A DNA stretch of 64,000 nt from Lactarius indigo (GCA_025766275.1 JAFKAC010000003.1:2294001-2358000), one strand, 5' to 3'; shown: positions 1 to 11,945, counted from the stretch's first letter. Made by a program: numbers and translations. Notes: generated by a model from the letters alone, not told the origin.

Positions 1-2
1 TC

Positions 3-1428
3 GATTTCGGGACATTCGATCCCTGTCAACTGCCACTTGGTGGCTTCCGCCCTTCACCCCGCGAAGGAGAAAGTGCTGTCTTGTCACAACTCATCCGCTC
101 ATCATGTCAGAGTCATACTGTCGGTCGCATTCCGCCGGACATAGCCACATACACCATCCTCCTTCACTACATAGCCTCACGCGGCGATCTTCCCTCTGCG
201 CTCGGCTTGCTTGAACAGATGGAGCGTTCCAACCTCGTGCCTGATGACCGTTTTATTGCCGCCCTCGTGCGCCTCTATTTTGTTGTTGGTCGACCAAATG
301 CTGCCATAGGTGTCGTGTCAGCCACTGTGCGCAGACGTCCACGGGTCACAAGCCGTTTTCCAAGACGTCCGTCTCCCACCCGAACCTCAAGGCACTCTGC
401 CCTTACCTCGCGTCCTACCCAAACCCACCATCGAGATCCTCAATGCGTTGGCCATCGGAATATCGCGCTTACGTGGCATTGATGGTCTGCAAGCCTGCTT
501 GCGTCTCATGCAGCTGTGCCAAGTGAACCCAGACAGCCACACCAAAGCGCTCCTAGAGTCCCACCTTCTCAATGCCGAAGGGCTCTCTTCGGCCGATGTT
601 GACCACATCTCCAAAGGGTTTTCCCCGAATGAACATTCATTATCCCACCTCGCCCAATCCTTGGCTTCTAGACTCCATTACCAATTCCGTGCTGTCAAGC
701 GGTCGGGGTGGAATAACACCCCTTCACGGAAGCACAGCCTTCGGAACCGGTCCCTGTCACTTCAAGCTCAGACCTCTACCACAGGCAAATCCTTTGACCC
801 AACCGCTGGCGTAATTGGTGTCCCCGCTCAGCCGACCTCCCATATTCAGCCGATCATCCAGTCCTTAACTGACCGTGGTGTGCTCGCGGACCGCCGGATG
901 TTTGCCCTTCGAATCCGCCATGAGGCCGTGACGAAAGGCGACATGACAGGCGCCAAGGGTGTATTCCAAATGATGCTCAATCGGGGGTTGCATCCCAACG
1001 AGTACCATTATGCGGCATTGATGGAGGGCCATGCAGCAGCCGGTGAAATGGAGGCGGCAGAAGCCGTTATGAACTCTGCGGAGCGAGGGGGGGTCAGGCC
1101 AAATTGCGTTTTGCACACCATCCTCATAGTGGGTTATGCTCGTCAGAAAAACCCTGCGGGGGCTATGAGGGTCCTTCGACACATGGTCGCCGCAGGTATT
1201 CGGCCTGATGTCCCGGCCATAGATGCCATCGCAAGTGCTTTTTTTGCAAGTGGCGCTTATCGACTCGCTCGCCAGACGTTGCTTAGTCTCTGGCCATCTG
1301 TTGCGCCGTTACCACGCGACCTTGATAGGGCATCTCTCAAGGTGTTGGTCTTTCATCTTCGGAACTTACACAAAGGCCGCGTTATACCTAAAAAGCTATC
1401 CGAACATGAGCGTCCAAGTGCTTGTTAG
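3..1428 (+). CDS. Pentatricopeptide repeat (PPR) protein, 5' end outside the window
   Basis: PPR proteins bind organellar RNA, usually in mitochondria in fungi. The frame is open from the window edge, so the N-terminus is missing. A first 35-residue repeat starts with PDIATYTILLHYIASRGD near base 140. Three more degenerate repeats lie at about 880-1300, with the typical phrases GLHPNEYHYAALMEG and GGVRPNCVLHTILIVGYAR. The reading frame changes by one base near 300-320: the upstream half reads in one frame up to about 310 and the rest in the next frame to the stop at 1426-1428. No intron of normal size explains this, so a one-base insertion is likely. The specific PPR subfamily cannot be named from what is visible. 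Confidence 0.75.
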
Positions 1429-1713
1429 CAAGTTGGAGGAGTTGTCGTCTAAGGTTTGGTCTTTCGGGAGATCACGGTCAGGTACACAGCAAGGGGGTAC
1501 AATGTATGCTAAGGGTCATGGTACATTACGACGCGAATTATCACAACCACACTTGTCATGAACGCCAACTATTTTTTCATTAATGCGTGCCGGCGATTGA
1601 CGCTATGAATACAAAGTACAAAGCAACTGGTAGTCGACTAACCCAATAGGCATGATTGATGAATACATATTTGTCTATTAATTAGCACGTGTGGTGTTTC
1701 CTACGCAGTGACC

Positions 1714-3502
1714 TCAGAATCGTGAGTCTAGAAGAGCTAGTGCTTCTCTGACACCAGCCGCGTGGACCTCGCGCACAGAACGTGACTGCGAGCACCGAAT
1801 GAGCTCCTCTTCTGGTGTTAGCTCCGGGGCGGCACCTACAAAACGTTCCCGTTCTTTCATACGATAAAGCGCATGTGGATCGGACAGCAGAATTGCGTTG
1901 TTATCCACCCCGACGGCTGGAGTGTTCCCGGACGTGGCCGGAGATGACGACCTCTCTGGAGTCAGCGAGCCCAGAGGCGGTGAGATGACGACGGTGGGAC
2001 CGGTGCACTTTGATCTCTGAGCCACGACTTCCGCCAACAACTGTCAAGTCTGCGAACGATACGTTGGGATGTGATTTCAACTGCCGCCAAGCGTCGCTTG
2101 TCGGGATGGTCTCCGCAAGGTCACCGTCCTCTTGGGCTGCGTTCGAATGGGCATTGTCCGTGCATTTGGTACCACGGGGGCAGCCCGCACACGGGCCGCC
2201 GGCAGCCAAGGACTCGCAGACAGCGGCACAGAACGCTTGTCCAAATACGTCATCCGCGCACGCCAGACAATTCGATGGATCGCCAGAGCACTCCGCTGAA
2301 CCTGCTGATGTAGCTGTAACCTGCGAAGGATTTGCCGAAAGAGGGACGACAGGAAAGAGCGACCTGAGCGGCCTCACTGCGGGGCGTCGTCGAAGTGGGA
2401 CAGGAGGCTGGTAGGGGGGTAGGTTGTCGAGAATAGATTGGACGTTTATCTGTGGTGCGGAAGGCAACGCGACTTGCACCAAAGAAGAAGCTGGCGGCTC
2501 CACAGCCTCTGTCTTGAATGAAGCCTCAGGAGGAGGATGTAGAGCTATCTCGCGGCAAACGCAGGAAGTACCATCTACGCAAAAGCCGCATTCAAATGCC
2601 CCTAAGGCGTGATTTCGGTTGTAAACAGAAGCCCTAGGGCCCGAGGAGAGGTCGAACATGCCATCAATGGTGGGGACTGCTGCCGGCGGGAACATGACGT
2701 CTCCTTGGGTGGGTGACCGAACTGGAAGAGGGGAGAGCGCGTTCTCAGAAGAGACATTTGATCCAGGAGAAGACACCAGAGACGGGCTAGAAAATACTGT
2801 GGAAGTGGGCGTAGGAACTTGGAACACGGGAGTTATCTTGGTATCAAGTCTACTCCTTTTGTTGGGAAGGTTTTGATCATCAAGATAAGTAGAACCAGTC
2901 CTTCCATCTTTTGATGTCGTCGGACTTCTGTGACGAACGCTCACGCTCGTACGTGGCGATCTTATCCTTAAGCTGGGCATTCTCATTATGGAGCCGGTCA
3001 TTCTCCTCCTTGAGACGCTTGGCAACGCTTTGGATGGCAACGTTACGCTCGATTTCTCCTTGTTCATAGAGCTGGATGCGTGCTTGGAGTTCAGCGAGCT
3101 GGGATTGTTTGCGCTCTCTGAAAGCGCGTTGGGCGGCTCTTTTGTTGTACGAAATTAGGAATGCCGCACTTAAAAAGGTGACAGAATCAAGTACCTGTTC
3201 TGGACGCGTCGACCGCTGGCATCTGGAACCTAGAACCAAACCATTGAGTAACCCGAAAATAAATAGAGAAAATAAACTATTACATCGTTATGCTTGGGAC
3301 GGTGTTGGGGTGAGATCTTTCTTAGGCTTACGGCCTGGTTTGGGCTTCGCGGGTATGACCCACTCCCTGGATGCTAACGGGATATTAATGAAAACGAGAA
3401 CAAAAAAGGGGATTAAAAAAGGGAGAAAGAAAGGACGAAAATACCTGTTGCCCATAACGTCGAAGAAGAAGACATGACTGGGGATGGAGGCTGAGGAGGC
3501 AT
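1714..3502 (-). CDS. AP-1/Yap1-like bZIP transcription factor with cysteine-rich C-terminus
   Basis: Likely redox- or stress-responsive regulator of the Yap1/Pap1 family. Exon 1 begins at ATG 3502 (MPPQPPSPVMSSSS). Introns fit at 3444-3374, at 3293-3230 (GC-AG), and at 3194-3139 with a CTAAT branch site. After splicing, KPKPGRKPKKD is followed by the basic region RRVQNRAAQRAFRERK and a leucine zipper to about 2940. The long low-complexity middle contains CGFCVDGTSCVC and a later block with CSGDPSNC, CAACDD-like and CAGC cysteines. The C-terminus HPNVSFADL...LAEVVAQRSKCTGP is a conserved fungal AP-1 tail. The frame changes at about 2868-2964 (a 97-nt intron or a one-base insertion) and again at about 2036-2040, where one extra base fits best. 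In yeast Yap1, paired cysteines control nuclear export. Confidence 0.82.
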
Positions 3503-4929
3503 CGCTGTGAGAAGGGAAATGGGAGTGCAAAGTGGATGATATTTATTTAATGGTCGTTAACTGATTAGATGACTCGGTAAACCGGATCAGATCTCGGGCC
3601 TGCTTGGCCTTCTCACAGTTATAATCTCTCCTTCACACGCCCCCACTATTCTCTTACCGCCGGGTGGGCCTCAAAGCCAAGGATAGCCAAGAACCGCCAC
3701 CGAGAAAACGCGTTTTCGTTTCGTCTAAAACGAGGTTGAAGAAAGAAAGGACACCCTTTCGCCTCGATTCAAAGTGAGCAACCCCGAGCAACATCGGATT
3801 CACACCTACGTCAATGATTCAGACCATGAGCGCCCTTCTCACGTTTTTAACTCGTCGGGTCTCGAGTGCGCGAAACCAACTTGTACCCGGACTCCCGAAT
3901 GCCGAGAAGCCCACTATACTTTACCTACGAAGGGGTTGAGGTAGTCTTCTTATTCCCAGGTGGGGGTCCCAAGCACGCTGTATCCATGTGAGACCAGATG
4001 CCAAGAACGGATCTAATTTTCGTTTTGGCTGATAAATTAAACACGATATGACAGTCTCTCGACGAGATAGAGCACGTTTCAATACATGGTGGTCAGCGTC
4101 GGGGGAAGTGGTATGGTTGGAAACACCCATTGGTCGGCCACAGCGTATACTCTTTTATCAAGCTGCGGGGTGTCTCGTTGGCGCCGCAGTTCACGGCTAC
4201 TGTAGGACCCCGCACCTAGGTCCGAGGCATTTATTCGATTCGACAACTTTCATTTTCATGATACTTCTTTACCTTGGCCGAGGACGAGTGCCCTCGCAGC
4301 AACAAGAATCAAGACTGGATTGAAACGATTCCAATGGGGTTCTCTCCCCAAACCTGCATCGACGATGTCCAGACTTTTGACATTAAACTTTCGAGGGTGG
4401 AGCCCTGGTCACTTCGTATGCCAGGTCGTGCCTCTGGCTTTACTCTGGCTTTCTGCTCCGGCACAGGATTCTAAGAGCGAGTACAAGGAAACGGCCGACG
4501 TTCGGTCATCACGGTTCTATTGTGTGTCGCCGCCCACGTGTGGACCCACAATATTGTATTGATGATCTGTCAGCCACAGCTTTATAAGTTCATCCTTCCG
4601 CGCAGCGCCCCATATAGGTGTGGGAGGTAGCGCATACTAGTGGTCACGCTGCGGGTTCACACAAAACAAGGTAGGCGGACTCGTGGTCCTAGAGGATTTC
4701 AGTGAGATACTCAAATGAAGGAAAAACGATTGCACTGGTAGTATATAACAGTACGCGTTATAATGGCTGACACTGGCAGCGCTGACAGCTGGACTGGACC
4801 AGGAAAATTAATTTGTACTCTACTACTACTCTGCGTAGATACCAATTAGTACGTATTTGGATTTTTCGACTCGGAGCCCGTCAATTTTTGGCTGTTGATA
4901 CCTTTGTAGACAGGTCCTGATGCCCTTTC
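3503..4929. other. Intergenic region, no gene recognised
   Basis: About 1.4 kb between the bZIP start and the first transporter repeat unit. It holds the bZIP promoter and short open frames of up to about 90 codons without recognisable motifs. A perfect CACGTG (E-box) lies at 4535-4540, about 0.9 kb upstream of transporter copy 1. Nothing else was identified. Confidence 0.5.
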
Positions 4930-5342
4930 TGTCCCCCTTCAAATTTCTCTAAACCTGATCAACCTTTGTTGCAGGCGAAATTTGATTGAATAATACCTTA
5001 GAGCGTGTCGGTGCCCTTACCATGCCCTTTGGAGGGAGCTTCTCGACTCGTGCTAATTTTTTTGGGATCTATAGGACGAGCGATGTGTTAGGAAGTAACT
5101 GTTACCTAACAGTTATACCCAACGCACTGATTTGGATCCATGAGGCTCGGGGTCACAGAAAAAGACCTTGCTTCGCGATGATGGCCTCGGGTTTCGAAGT
5201 GGTTTTCTAGTCTCCAGCTATTTGGCCCGGTGTCATTACGCCTCCGCTGCCGGGCGCGTAGCGTGTTAGCTGGCCTAGCAACGTGGCCTTCTTTTGAACA
5301 CCATGCCGTTCTACTCCGCGCAGTTAACTGGGTACTCTTCGG

Positions 5343-5350
5343 TATAAATA
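5343..5350 (+). promoter_or_regulatory. TATA box of transporter copy 1
   Basis: TATAAATA lies 82 bases upstream of the ATG at 5432. The same element stands at 9549-9556 before copy 2, and a TATATAT variant at 15083-15089 before copy 3. The conserved position relative to the start supports a real core promoter. Confidence 0.6.
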
Positions 5351-5431
5351 CCGACGAGATTTCTCCTCGAGCGGGGCTTCGTCTTGCGCCACTTCTTTTT
5401 GGCGTCTTCACAGGTTTCCCTATCCCGTGCC

Positions 5432-7728
5432 ATGGATCCCCGCGACGATGAGAAAAGAGTCGAAGCAATAACGAATGCAGAGGTTGTCCCAGATCTTGGC
5501 AAGGAATGCCAGCACTACCGCTGAGAAGATAAGCGCCTACTTTACAATCGCGGCTGCAGCGTCTGGTCTCATAAGTGATGGATGTGAGTCCCATTGTACG
5601 ACCTACCAAACGCCAGACTGGTAATACAATAAACGGCTTAGATCAGAGCTACCTTATGACCATGGCAAACGTATGCAGTCCATTATCTAATCTAATATTA
5701 ACTCACTCTGGTCCAGGTGGTCTTCGAACGGTTGTACCCAAAGGATTACACATCAACGGTCTCTACAAGGGTCTCAAATTCTCTGCTAGTTGGTCTGTAT
5801 ATTTTGTACATATCTTCACCCGTGCTTTGCCAAAACACACCTTGCGTTTAGGTGCAATTATTGGACAACTGTTCATTGGCTTGGTGTGCGACCGCATTGG
5901 GCGAACAGTTGCGCTCGTCTTCACTACGCTACTCATTGTCCTCGGTGCTACCCTAGGCACTGCTGCACACGGCGCTCATGGGAGTGCCAAGGGACTGTTC
6001 TGGTTCTTGACTTTTTCCAGAGGCCTAACAGGAATTGTTCGTCTTCGTCACATTCTCTATATCTTGGACCTCATTCGCTTGCTGCCAGGGTGTCGGTGGT
6101 GAATATCCCGCGGCATCCACGAGTGCCAGCGAGGCTGCCAATGAGCAGATGCTTAGCAAGCGTGGCCCAGGTTGGTTTCATGACCTAGCTTCGTCTGACA
6201 GCATCTAATGCAGTTCGTGTAGTGTTCGTCATGGTCACAAACTTCGTCCTCACCGTGTGTTGGCTTCAATTATTGTTCATGACCACAAATTTTACTCTTG
6301 ATAGCTCGGTGGTCCTTTGGCTTCCTCTATATTCCTCATCGTCCTTTCAATCGTCGGAGAGAATCATCTTTCCACGGTTTGGCGTATTTGCTTCGGTTTT
6401 GGGATACTCCTTCCCCTAGTGGTATTAGTCCTCCGGTTGAGGATGCTTAGCTCCAAGCTTTATCGCGAGGGTGCTATCAAGAGTGAGCACAGGTTGCGTC
6501 CCTTTCCGCCGCTGCTGACACAAACGGACTCGTCACAGGAAGGGTGCCACTATCACCTGGTTTTTAAGCGTTACTGGAGGACACTCATTGGTACAGGCTG
6601 GTGCATGGTATGGACACTTATCGAGAATAATCGCTTCCCTTCTCTGATCTGCTCAGGTTTATATTCGATTTTGTGGCCTTCCCAAATGGAATATTCTCCG
6701 GGACCATCATTTCGAGCGTCATTCATAACGGCGACATCAAGAAGATCGCAGAGTGGCAGCTACTGTTATCCTCTATCACGCTTCCAGGAGTTGTGATTGG
6801 GGCGCTACTGTGCAATCCTTTGGGACGTCGCAACACGGTAGGCTCTCTTGTTGACATGGGCCATATTCGAAACAAACAAGTACATTAGATGATCCTCGGG
6901 TTCAGTTGCTACCTTCTTTTCGGTAAGAATTTGGCGAGATCCAGGAGACATTTACCTAACTCCACACCACTAGGTTTGATTATCGGACTCGCTTATGAAA
7001 AAGTCTCGAAGATCACACCGCTTTTCGTTGTACTGTGTGTCTGTCCCAACATTACAGCGAGTGTCCCAACTAACACGCCGTTTTCTCCTCGAGTTATGGA
7101 CTGATGCAGTCATCGGGGTATCTGGTTAGCCTTTGATGATTCATCCTTAAATCAAAGAACAGATCAACTGAGCCATACACACGCAGGGTCCGGGAGACAT
7201 GGTACTTCTCGTCAGCGCAGAGTAAGTCCGGTGCAGTCTTTTCGAAGCAGGACCTCGTGTCAACCATTCCGCCACGTAGGTCCTATGCGACGCCAATACG
7301 GTGTGTCAGTTCTGAGGTAAGTAGTGAGAAGGTTCTGATCGAACGCAGTGGTACGTGCTACGGGATATCGGCGGCAATTGGCAAGGCAGGCGCCGCTCTT
7401 GGCGTACAGGTGTTCACGCCCATTCAGAGACACCTAGGGACGAGGTAAGTCTGAGCGATCGTTACACTCAACAGACAGCCGAGTTAACCGTGTGCTGTTT
7501 AGATGGACATTTATCATCGCCGCCATCTGCGGATTCGCGGGAGTTCTTGTTACATATTTCTTCGTTCCGGATATGACCAGGGTGGACCTCGCTGATGAGG
7601 ATGCGCGTTTCATTGAATACCTGGATAGTAACGGTTGGGAAGGAGTAGTGGGAGAGGAAGTAAACACAGATTTAGTTGAACGAGAGTCTTCCAGTGGGTT
7701 GGCCACTAATCGTGTCCTCAAGGCCTAG
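5432..7728 (+). CDS. GIT1-like MFS transporter, copy 1, frame-broken as read
   Basis: Major facilitator of the fungal GIT1/Pho84 branch (glycerophosphodiesters or phosphate; the substrate is inferred). It follows the 16-exon plan of copy 3. Family landmarks: CDRIGR after TM2, GGEYPAASTSAS in the centre, GRRN after TM8, and a hydrophilic tail DLADEDARF. Compared with copies 2 and 3 it has one extra base at about 5503 (AAGGAATGCC against AAGAATGCC), which breaks exon 1. Another lies at about 6596 (GTACAGGCTGG against GTACATCTGG). A third near 6551 could be bypassed by using an acceptor four bases downstream. As read it is a pseudogene; if these are sequencing insertions it would encode about 500 residues. 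Confidence 0.75.
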
Positions 7729-7789
7729 CATTCACTGGGCTGCAGTCCGCTGGATGGGCCCATCTTGGAACTCATTCAACACCGCATAC

Positions 7790-8130
7790 GGGTCAAATGT
7801 CACTGTCCTCCCTCCGCTGTGTTGCACCCTCCTCGTGTCGTAGCTTACGTTGCACTCGGTTTGTTACTACAGTGCCAAATTTGCGTATATCTGATATGCG
7901 GTCAGATGGCCACGACAGGGCTTCATAGGTTCACAACCCACATCCAAGGCCCGGGCCCGGGATAGCACCCGACGAGGAACTGCCTCGGACCACCGTGACT
8001 TTGGTTATCCGAGTCCTCAGACTTTAGAGTTCAGCAAAACCAAGAGCAAAACAGAAAAACCGAACTATATGTGCTACCATTTTTCACAGACGACGTCACC
8101 CAAAGTTTGCGAGACTTAAGATGAGCTCCA
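7790..8130 (+). pseudogene. SLS1 5' fragment, unit 1
   Basis: From the ATG at 7797 the sequence matches the first 270 or so bases of SLS1 at 18013: MSLSSLRCVAPSSCRSLR against MSLSSLRRVAPSSYRSLR. Similarity continues, with many changes, to the GTTTGCGAGACTTAA region, and then stops. It lacks the KH-like core and C-terminus and cannot encode SLS1. Confidence 0.8.
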
Positions 8131-8880
8131 TTCTCGTTTTCCTTCAGCCTGTTCACAAGACCCTGGGTGGGGGCAAGGTGGGGGCTTACTCAGATAAGAT
8201 GACTAAGTCAGTCATATGACCGCGGTTGTCAGGCCAAGGTCCAGGAACGCAGTACTCAAGGCAGTACTTCAAGTTATTACTTCTTCAAACTTGTCTTCAA
8301 AGCTTCAACTAGGCAAGTTAGGTTCATCGTCCTGCGATTGTTTTGAGGAATCATATCCTGTGTTGCTCACACTGGGTCGAACAAGTCCCTAATGTCTTGG
8401 ATGAACTACACGGGCCGGTGTGTTGTTTCCCGCGTGAAATGTAATTTGGAGCACTTCGAGGAAACTTAGCATCCGCACCTTCTTTCGAGGCGTGCCTTGC
8501 TGGTCCTATTGCCTGCATTTAACCAACTGGGGGAACGTCTCGTCTTCTGTATCTGCTAATGACTTCGAATCTTCACTCTAAGCACTCAGCCACTCCATCC
8601 CGTCTCAACCACCACCTTCTTGGTTTCATCCTGGGCTTCACTTTTCCCGGTACCCGGCCAGTCTTCACATCGTTTGTTGTTCCGTCTTGTTTCGCAGATT
8701 CTGTATTTCGTATCTCGTTAAGAAAGCCTCTCCCTGTACATCTCATACGGTCCATCCGCGTCATTTCTTATTGTTTGCTGGGCTGCACTTGATGGTTTTT
8801 CTCCTCATCGGTATCCACGACACCACCCGGGCTGTGCCTTGCAAGTCTTCAGTTGGCTTATCACCTTCGATCTTCCTGGT
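8131..8880 (-). pseudogene. SPB1 internal fragment, unit 1
   Basis: Aligns with SPB1 bases of about 21215-22115 in the same orientation. Shared stretches include GGCGTGCCTTGCTGGTC, CTCGTCTTCTGTATC and CCTCATCGGTATCCACGACA. It covers the acidic middle and the start of the C-terminal domain only, and has stops and indels. It begins directly after the SLS1 fragment, so about 2.9 kb of the original locus is missing here. Confidence 0.82.
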
Positions 8881-9472
8881 GTAAATTGGGCAGAAAAGTG
8901 GGCGGCTCAGAACCAGATCTCCTGTCACCTGTCAGATTTCTCTAAACTTGATCTAAGTTTACTGCAGGTGAAATTTCATTAATTCGCTTATTCCTTTACC
9001 AAAGCCTCTGCAAATAACTCTTTCTCTATATTTCTCTGAAACTCACAGGTGGAGAAAGCCTCGGGTCTCTTTTTGGACAAGCGAGGTGTTCGGTGGCAAA
9101 ACTGTTACCTAACAGTTGTACCTTACGCGTTGATGGTGCTCAAGGACAAAAGGAGAAACAAAAAAACCTCGCTTCGATACCTGTCCAGTCCGTTGGTCCG
9201 CGGTGATGGCCTCGGGGCATTTCGAAGCGACTCTTTGGTGACAGTTATCTGGCAATGTCTGGCACAGGTCCCTGCGCCACTGTCGCCCACACGTAGCGGT
9301 TTGACAACGTGTGGTCCGATTTTCGACATCATGCCGCTCTACTCCCCACATCTAACTGGGTACTGGCCATCTGAGATGGTGGCTCTGGATGCCGAAGCAT
9401 CTTTTTGGTAAGGGCTCTCTCGTTATTTGGCCTAGGTCATTACGCCTCCGCCGCAATATTAGCTGGCCTGAC

Positions 9473-9478
9473 CACGTG
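9473..9478 (+). promoter_or_regulatory. CACGTG E-box upstream of transporter copy 2
   Basis: A perfect CACGTG palindrome 150 bases before the ATG of copy 2. It could bind a Pho4-type bHLH factor, which controls GIT1 and PHO84 in yeast; that link is inference. The aligned site in copy 1 (about 5275-5280) reads AACGTG. Confidence 0.35.
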
Positions 9479-9548
9479 TGGATCTTTTTTGAACTCCACG
9501 CCGTTATAACTTACTCCGCACAGTTGACTGGGTACTGGGCGTTTGCGA

Positions 9549-9556
9549 TATAAATA
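9549..9556 (+). promoter_or_regulatory. TATA box of transporter copy 2
   Basis: TATAAATA lies 72 bases before the ATG at 9628, in sequence alignable with the promoter of copy 1. Confidence 0.6.
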
Positions 9557-9627
9557 CTGACGAGATTTCATTGACCGAGGCTTCGTCCTGCATCACGACA
9601 TCTTCACAGGTTCCCACATTGCGTGCC

Positions 9628-11945
9628 ATGGATTCCCACGACGATGAGAAAAAGGTCGAGGCGATAACTAGTGCGGAGGTTGTTCCAGATCTTGGAAAGA
9701 ACGCCAGCACTACCGCTGAGAAGATAAGCGCCCACGTTACAATTGCAGCCGCAGCTTTTGGTCTCATAAGCGATGGATGTGAGTCTCCGTGCGACCGTGC
9801 CAAACGCTCGTTTAGACTGATAATACAATAAATGGCTAAGATCAGAGCTACCTTATGACTTCGGCCTAACGTAGGTATTTTATCGCCTAATATAATATTC
9901 GACGTCGAGTCACTCTGCTCCAGGTGGTCTTTGGACGGCTGTACCCAAAGGACTACACACCAGCGGTCGCTACAAGGGTTTCAAATGCTATGCTAGTTGG
10001 TCTGTGTTCTGTGCACATGTCCCCGCCAGGGCTTTGCTAAAACGTACCTTCCGTTTAGGTGCAATTATCGGGCAGCTGTTCGTTGGCTTGATCTGCGATC
10101 GCGTTGGGCGGAAGATTGCGCTCGTCTTCACTACACTACTCATCGTCCTCGGTGCAACCCTAGGCACTGCTGCACACGGCGCTCATGGTAGTGCCAAGGG
10201 ACTTTTCTGGTTCTTGACTTTTTCCAGAGGCCTGACAGGAATTGTTCGTCTTCGTGGCTTTGGCTATGTCTTGACCTCATTCGTTTGTTGCCAGGGTGTC
10301 GGTGGTGAATATCCCGCGGCGTCCACGAGTGCCAGCGAGGCTGCTAACGAGCAAATGCTCAGAAACCGTGGCCCAGGTTGGTATCTCAACCCGGCTTCGT
10401 CTGACGGCATCTGATGCAATTCGTGTTGTAGTGTTTGTCATGGTCACAAACTTCGTCCTTACCGTGAGTTACCTTCGATTGTTGCTTGGATCAACTACAA
10501 AGCTCACTATTGACAGTTCGGTGGTCCTTTAGCTTCTTCTGTATTCCTCGTCGCTCTCTCAACCGCCGGGGAGAATCACCTCTCCACGGTCTGGCGTATT
10601 TGCTTCGGGTTTGGGATATTCCTTCCGCTTATGGTGCTGGTCTTCCGGTTGAGGATGCTCAGCTCCAAGCTTTATCGCAAAGGTGCTATCAAGAGTGAGT
10701 ACAATTCATGTACCGTCTTGTGTATCAATCATTTCGCTCCTATTGACACAAACGGCCTGGTTGGTCACAGGAAGGGTCCCATATCAACTAGTATTCAAGC
10801 GTTACTGGAAGACACTCATTGGTACATCTGGTGCATGGTGTGTACAATCGTCGAGCATGATCTCCTTTTATTGATCTGCTCAGGTTTATATTCGATTTTG
10901 TGGTCTTCCCGAACACAATATTCTCGGGGACTATTATTTCGAGCGTCACTCATAATGGGGACATCAAGAAGATCGCAGAGTGGCAGCTACTTCTATCCTC
11001 CATCACACTACCAGGAGTTGTGCTTGGCGCGTTTCTGTGCAATCCTTTGGGACGTCGCAACACGGTAGGCTCTCTTGTTGGCCTACGGGATATATGGAGC
11101 AAACAAGTAAATTAGATGATCCTCGGGTTCAGTTGCTACCTAATGTTCGGTGAGAATTTCTCGACATCCAGGAAGTGTATACCTAATCCCACAGGCAGCC
11201 TTGATTATTGGACTCGCTTACGAAAAGCTCTCAAAGATCACGCCTCTTTTCGTTATATTGTGGGTCATGTCCAGAGATAGCTAAGGACCAGCTGACACAC
11301 CGTGTTTGTCTCAAGTTATGGATTGATGCAGTCATCGGGGCTAATGGTCAGTCCTGGCGACCTACTTGGATATCAAAGGACAAGCCAACTGAGCCACACA
11401 CACAGGGTCCGGGAGACATGGTACTTCTCGTCAGCGCTGAGTGAGTCCGGTACAGTCTATTCGAAGCAGGACCTCACGTCAACCTTTCCGTCACGTAGAT
11501 CCTACGCGACGCCAATACGGTACGTCAATTCTGAGTTAAGTGGTCGGGACGAACTGATCGAGTGCAGTGGTACGTGTTATGGGCTATCGGCGGCAATCGG
11601 AAAAGCAGGCGCTGCGATTGGGGTACAGGTGTTTACACCCATTCAACATCACCTAGGGACAAAGTAAGTCTGAGTTGACTTTACTCAACGGACGACCGAT
11701 TTACGTGTGTGTTTAGATGGACATTTATCATCGCTGCCATCGGGAGTTTTGTGGGGGTTCTCGTTACGTATTTCTTCGTGCCAGATATGACTGGGGTGGA
11801 CCTCGCCGATGAGGATGCGCGTTTCATGAAATACTTGGAAAGTAACGGATGGGAAGGGGAAGTGGGAGAGGACGAGCACAAAGATTTTGGACGAGAGCCT
11901 TCCTCCGCTAGTGGGTCGGCTATTATCCGTGTCCATACCGCCTAG
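9628..11945 (+). CDS. GIT1-like MFS transporter, copy 2
   Basis: Same family and exon plan as copy 3. Exon 1 (MDSHDDEKKVEAITSAEVV) is intact. Exon 2 reads ATGACTTCGGCCTAAC where the other copies have ATGACC...GCAAAC: one extra base at about 9866 creates an in-frame TAA. In exon 5 the usual acceptor CAG has become CAA, but GTTGTAG a few bases downstream restores the frame. The remaining exons are open and conserved (GGEYPAASTSASEAANEQ, AEWQLLLSSITLPG, GRRNT, DLADEDARFMKYLES). Either a near-intact gene with one base error or a young pseudogene. Confidence 0.78.

Larger units (their letters stand above)
4930..8890 (+). repeat. Tandem duplication unit 1 (transporter + SLS1 remnant + SPB1 remnant)
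   Basis: About 4 kb. Its left edge, around ATTTCTCTAAACCTGATCAA at 4945, is repeated at the left edge of unit 2 near 8940. Promoter and coding sequence then align over the whole transporter gene. The unit ends with a remnant of the SLS1 5' end joined to the middle of SPB1. Divergence between units is by scattered substitutions and small indels, so the duplication is not recent. Confidence 0.8.

Noticed and set aside
310..321. A 12-base GTGTCGTGTCAG as an intron in the PPR gene
   Set aside because: Far below any credible spliceosomal intron size, and its length does not fix the frame.
8559..8884. Open frames of 60-80 codons on both strands in unit 1
   Set aside because: They lie inside the SPB1 remnant and are by-products of decayed coding sequence.
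9049..9411. 120-codon open frame upstream of transporter copy 2
   Set aside because: It covers promoter sequence that is repeated before copy 1, where the frame is not kept; no motif seen.
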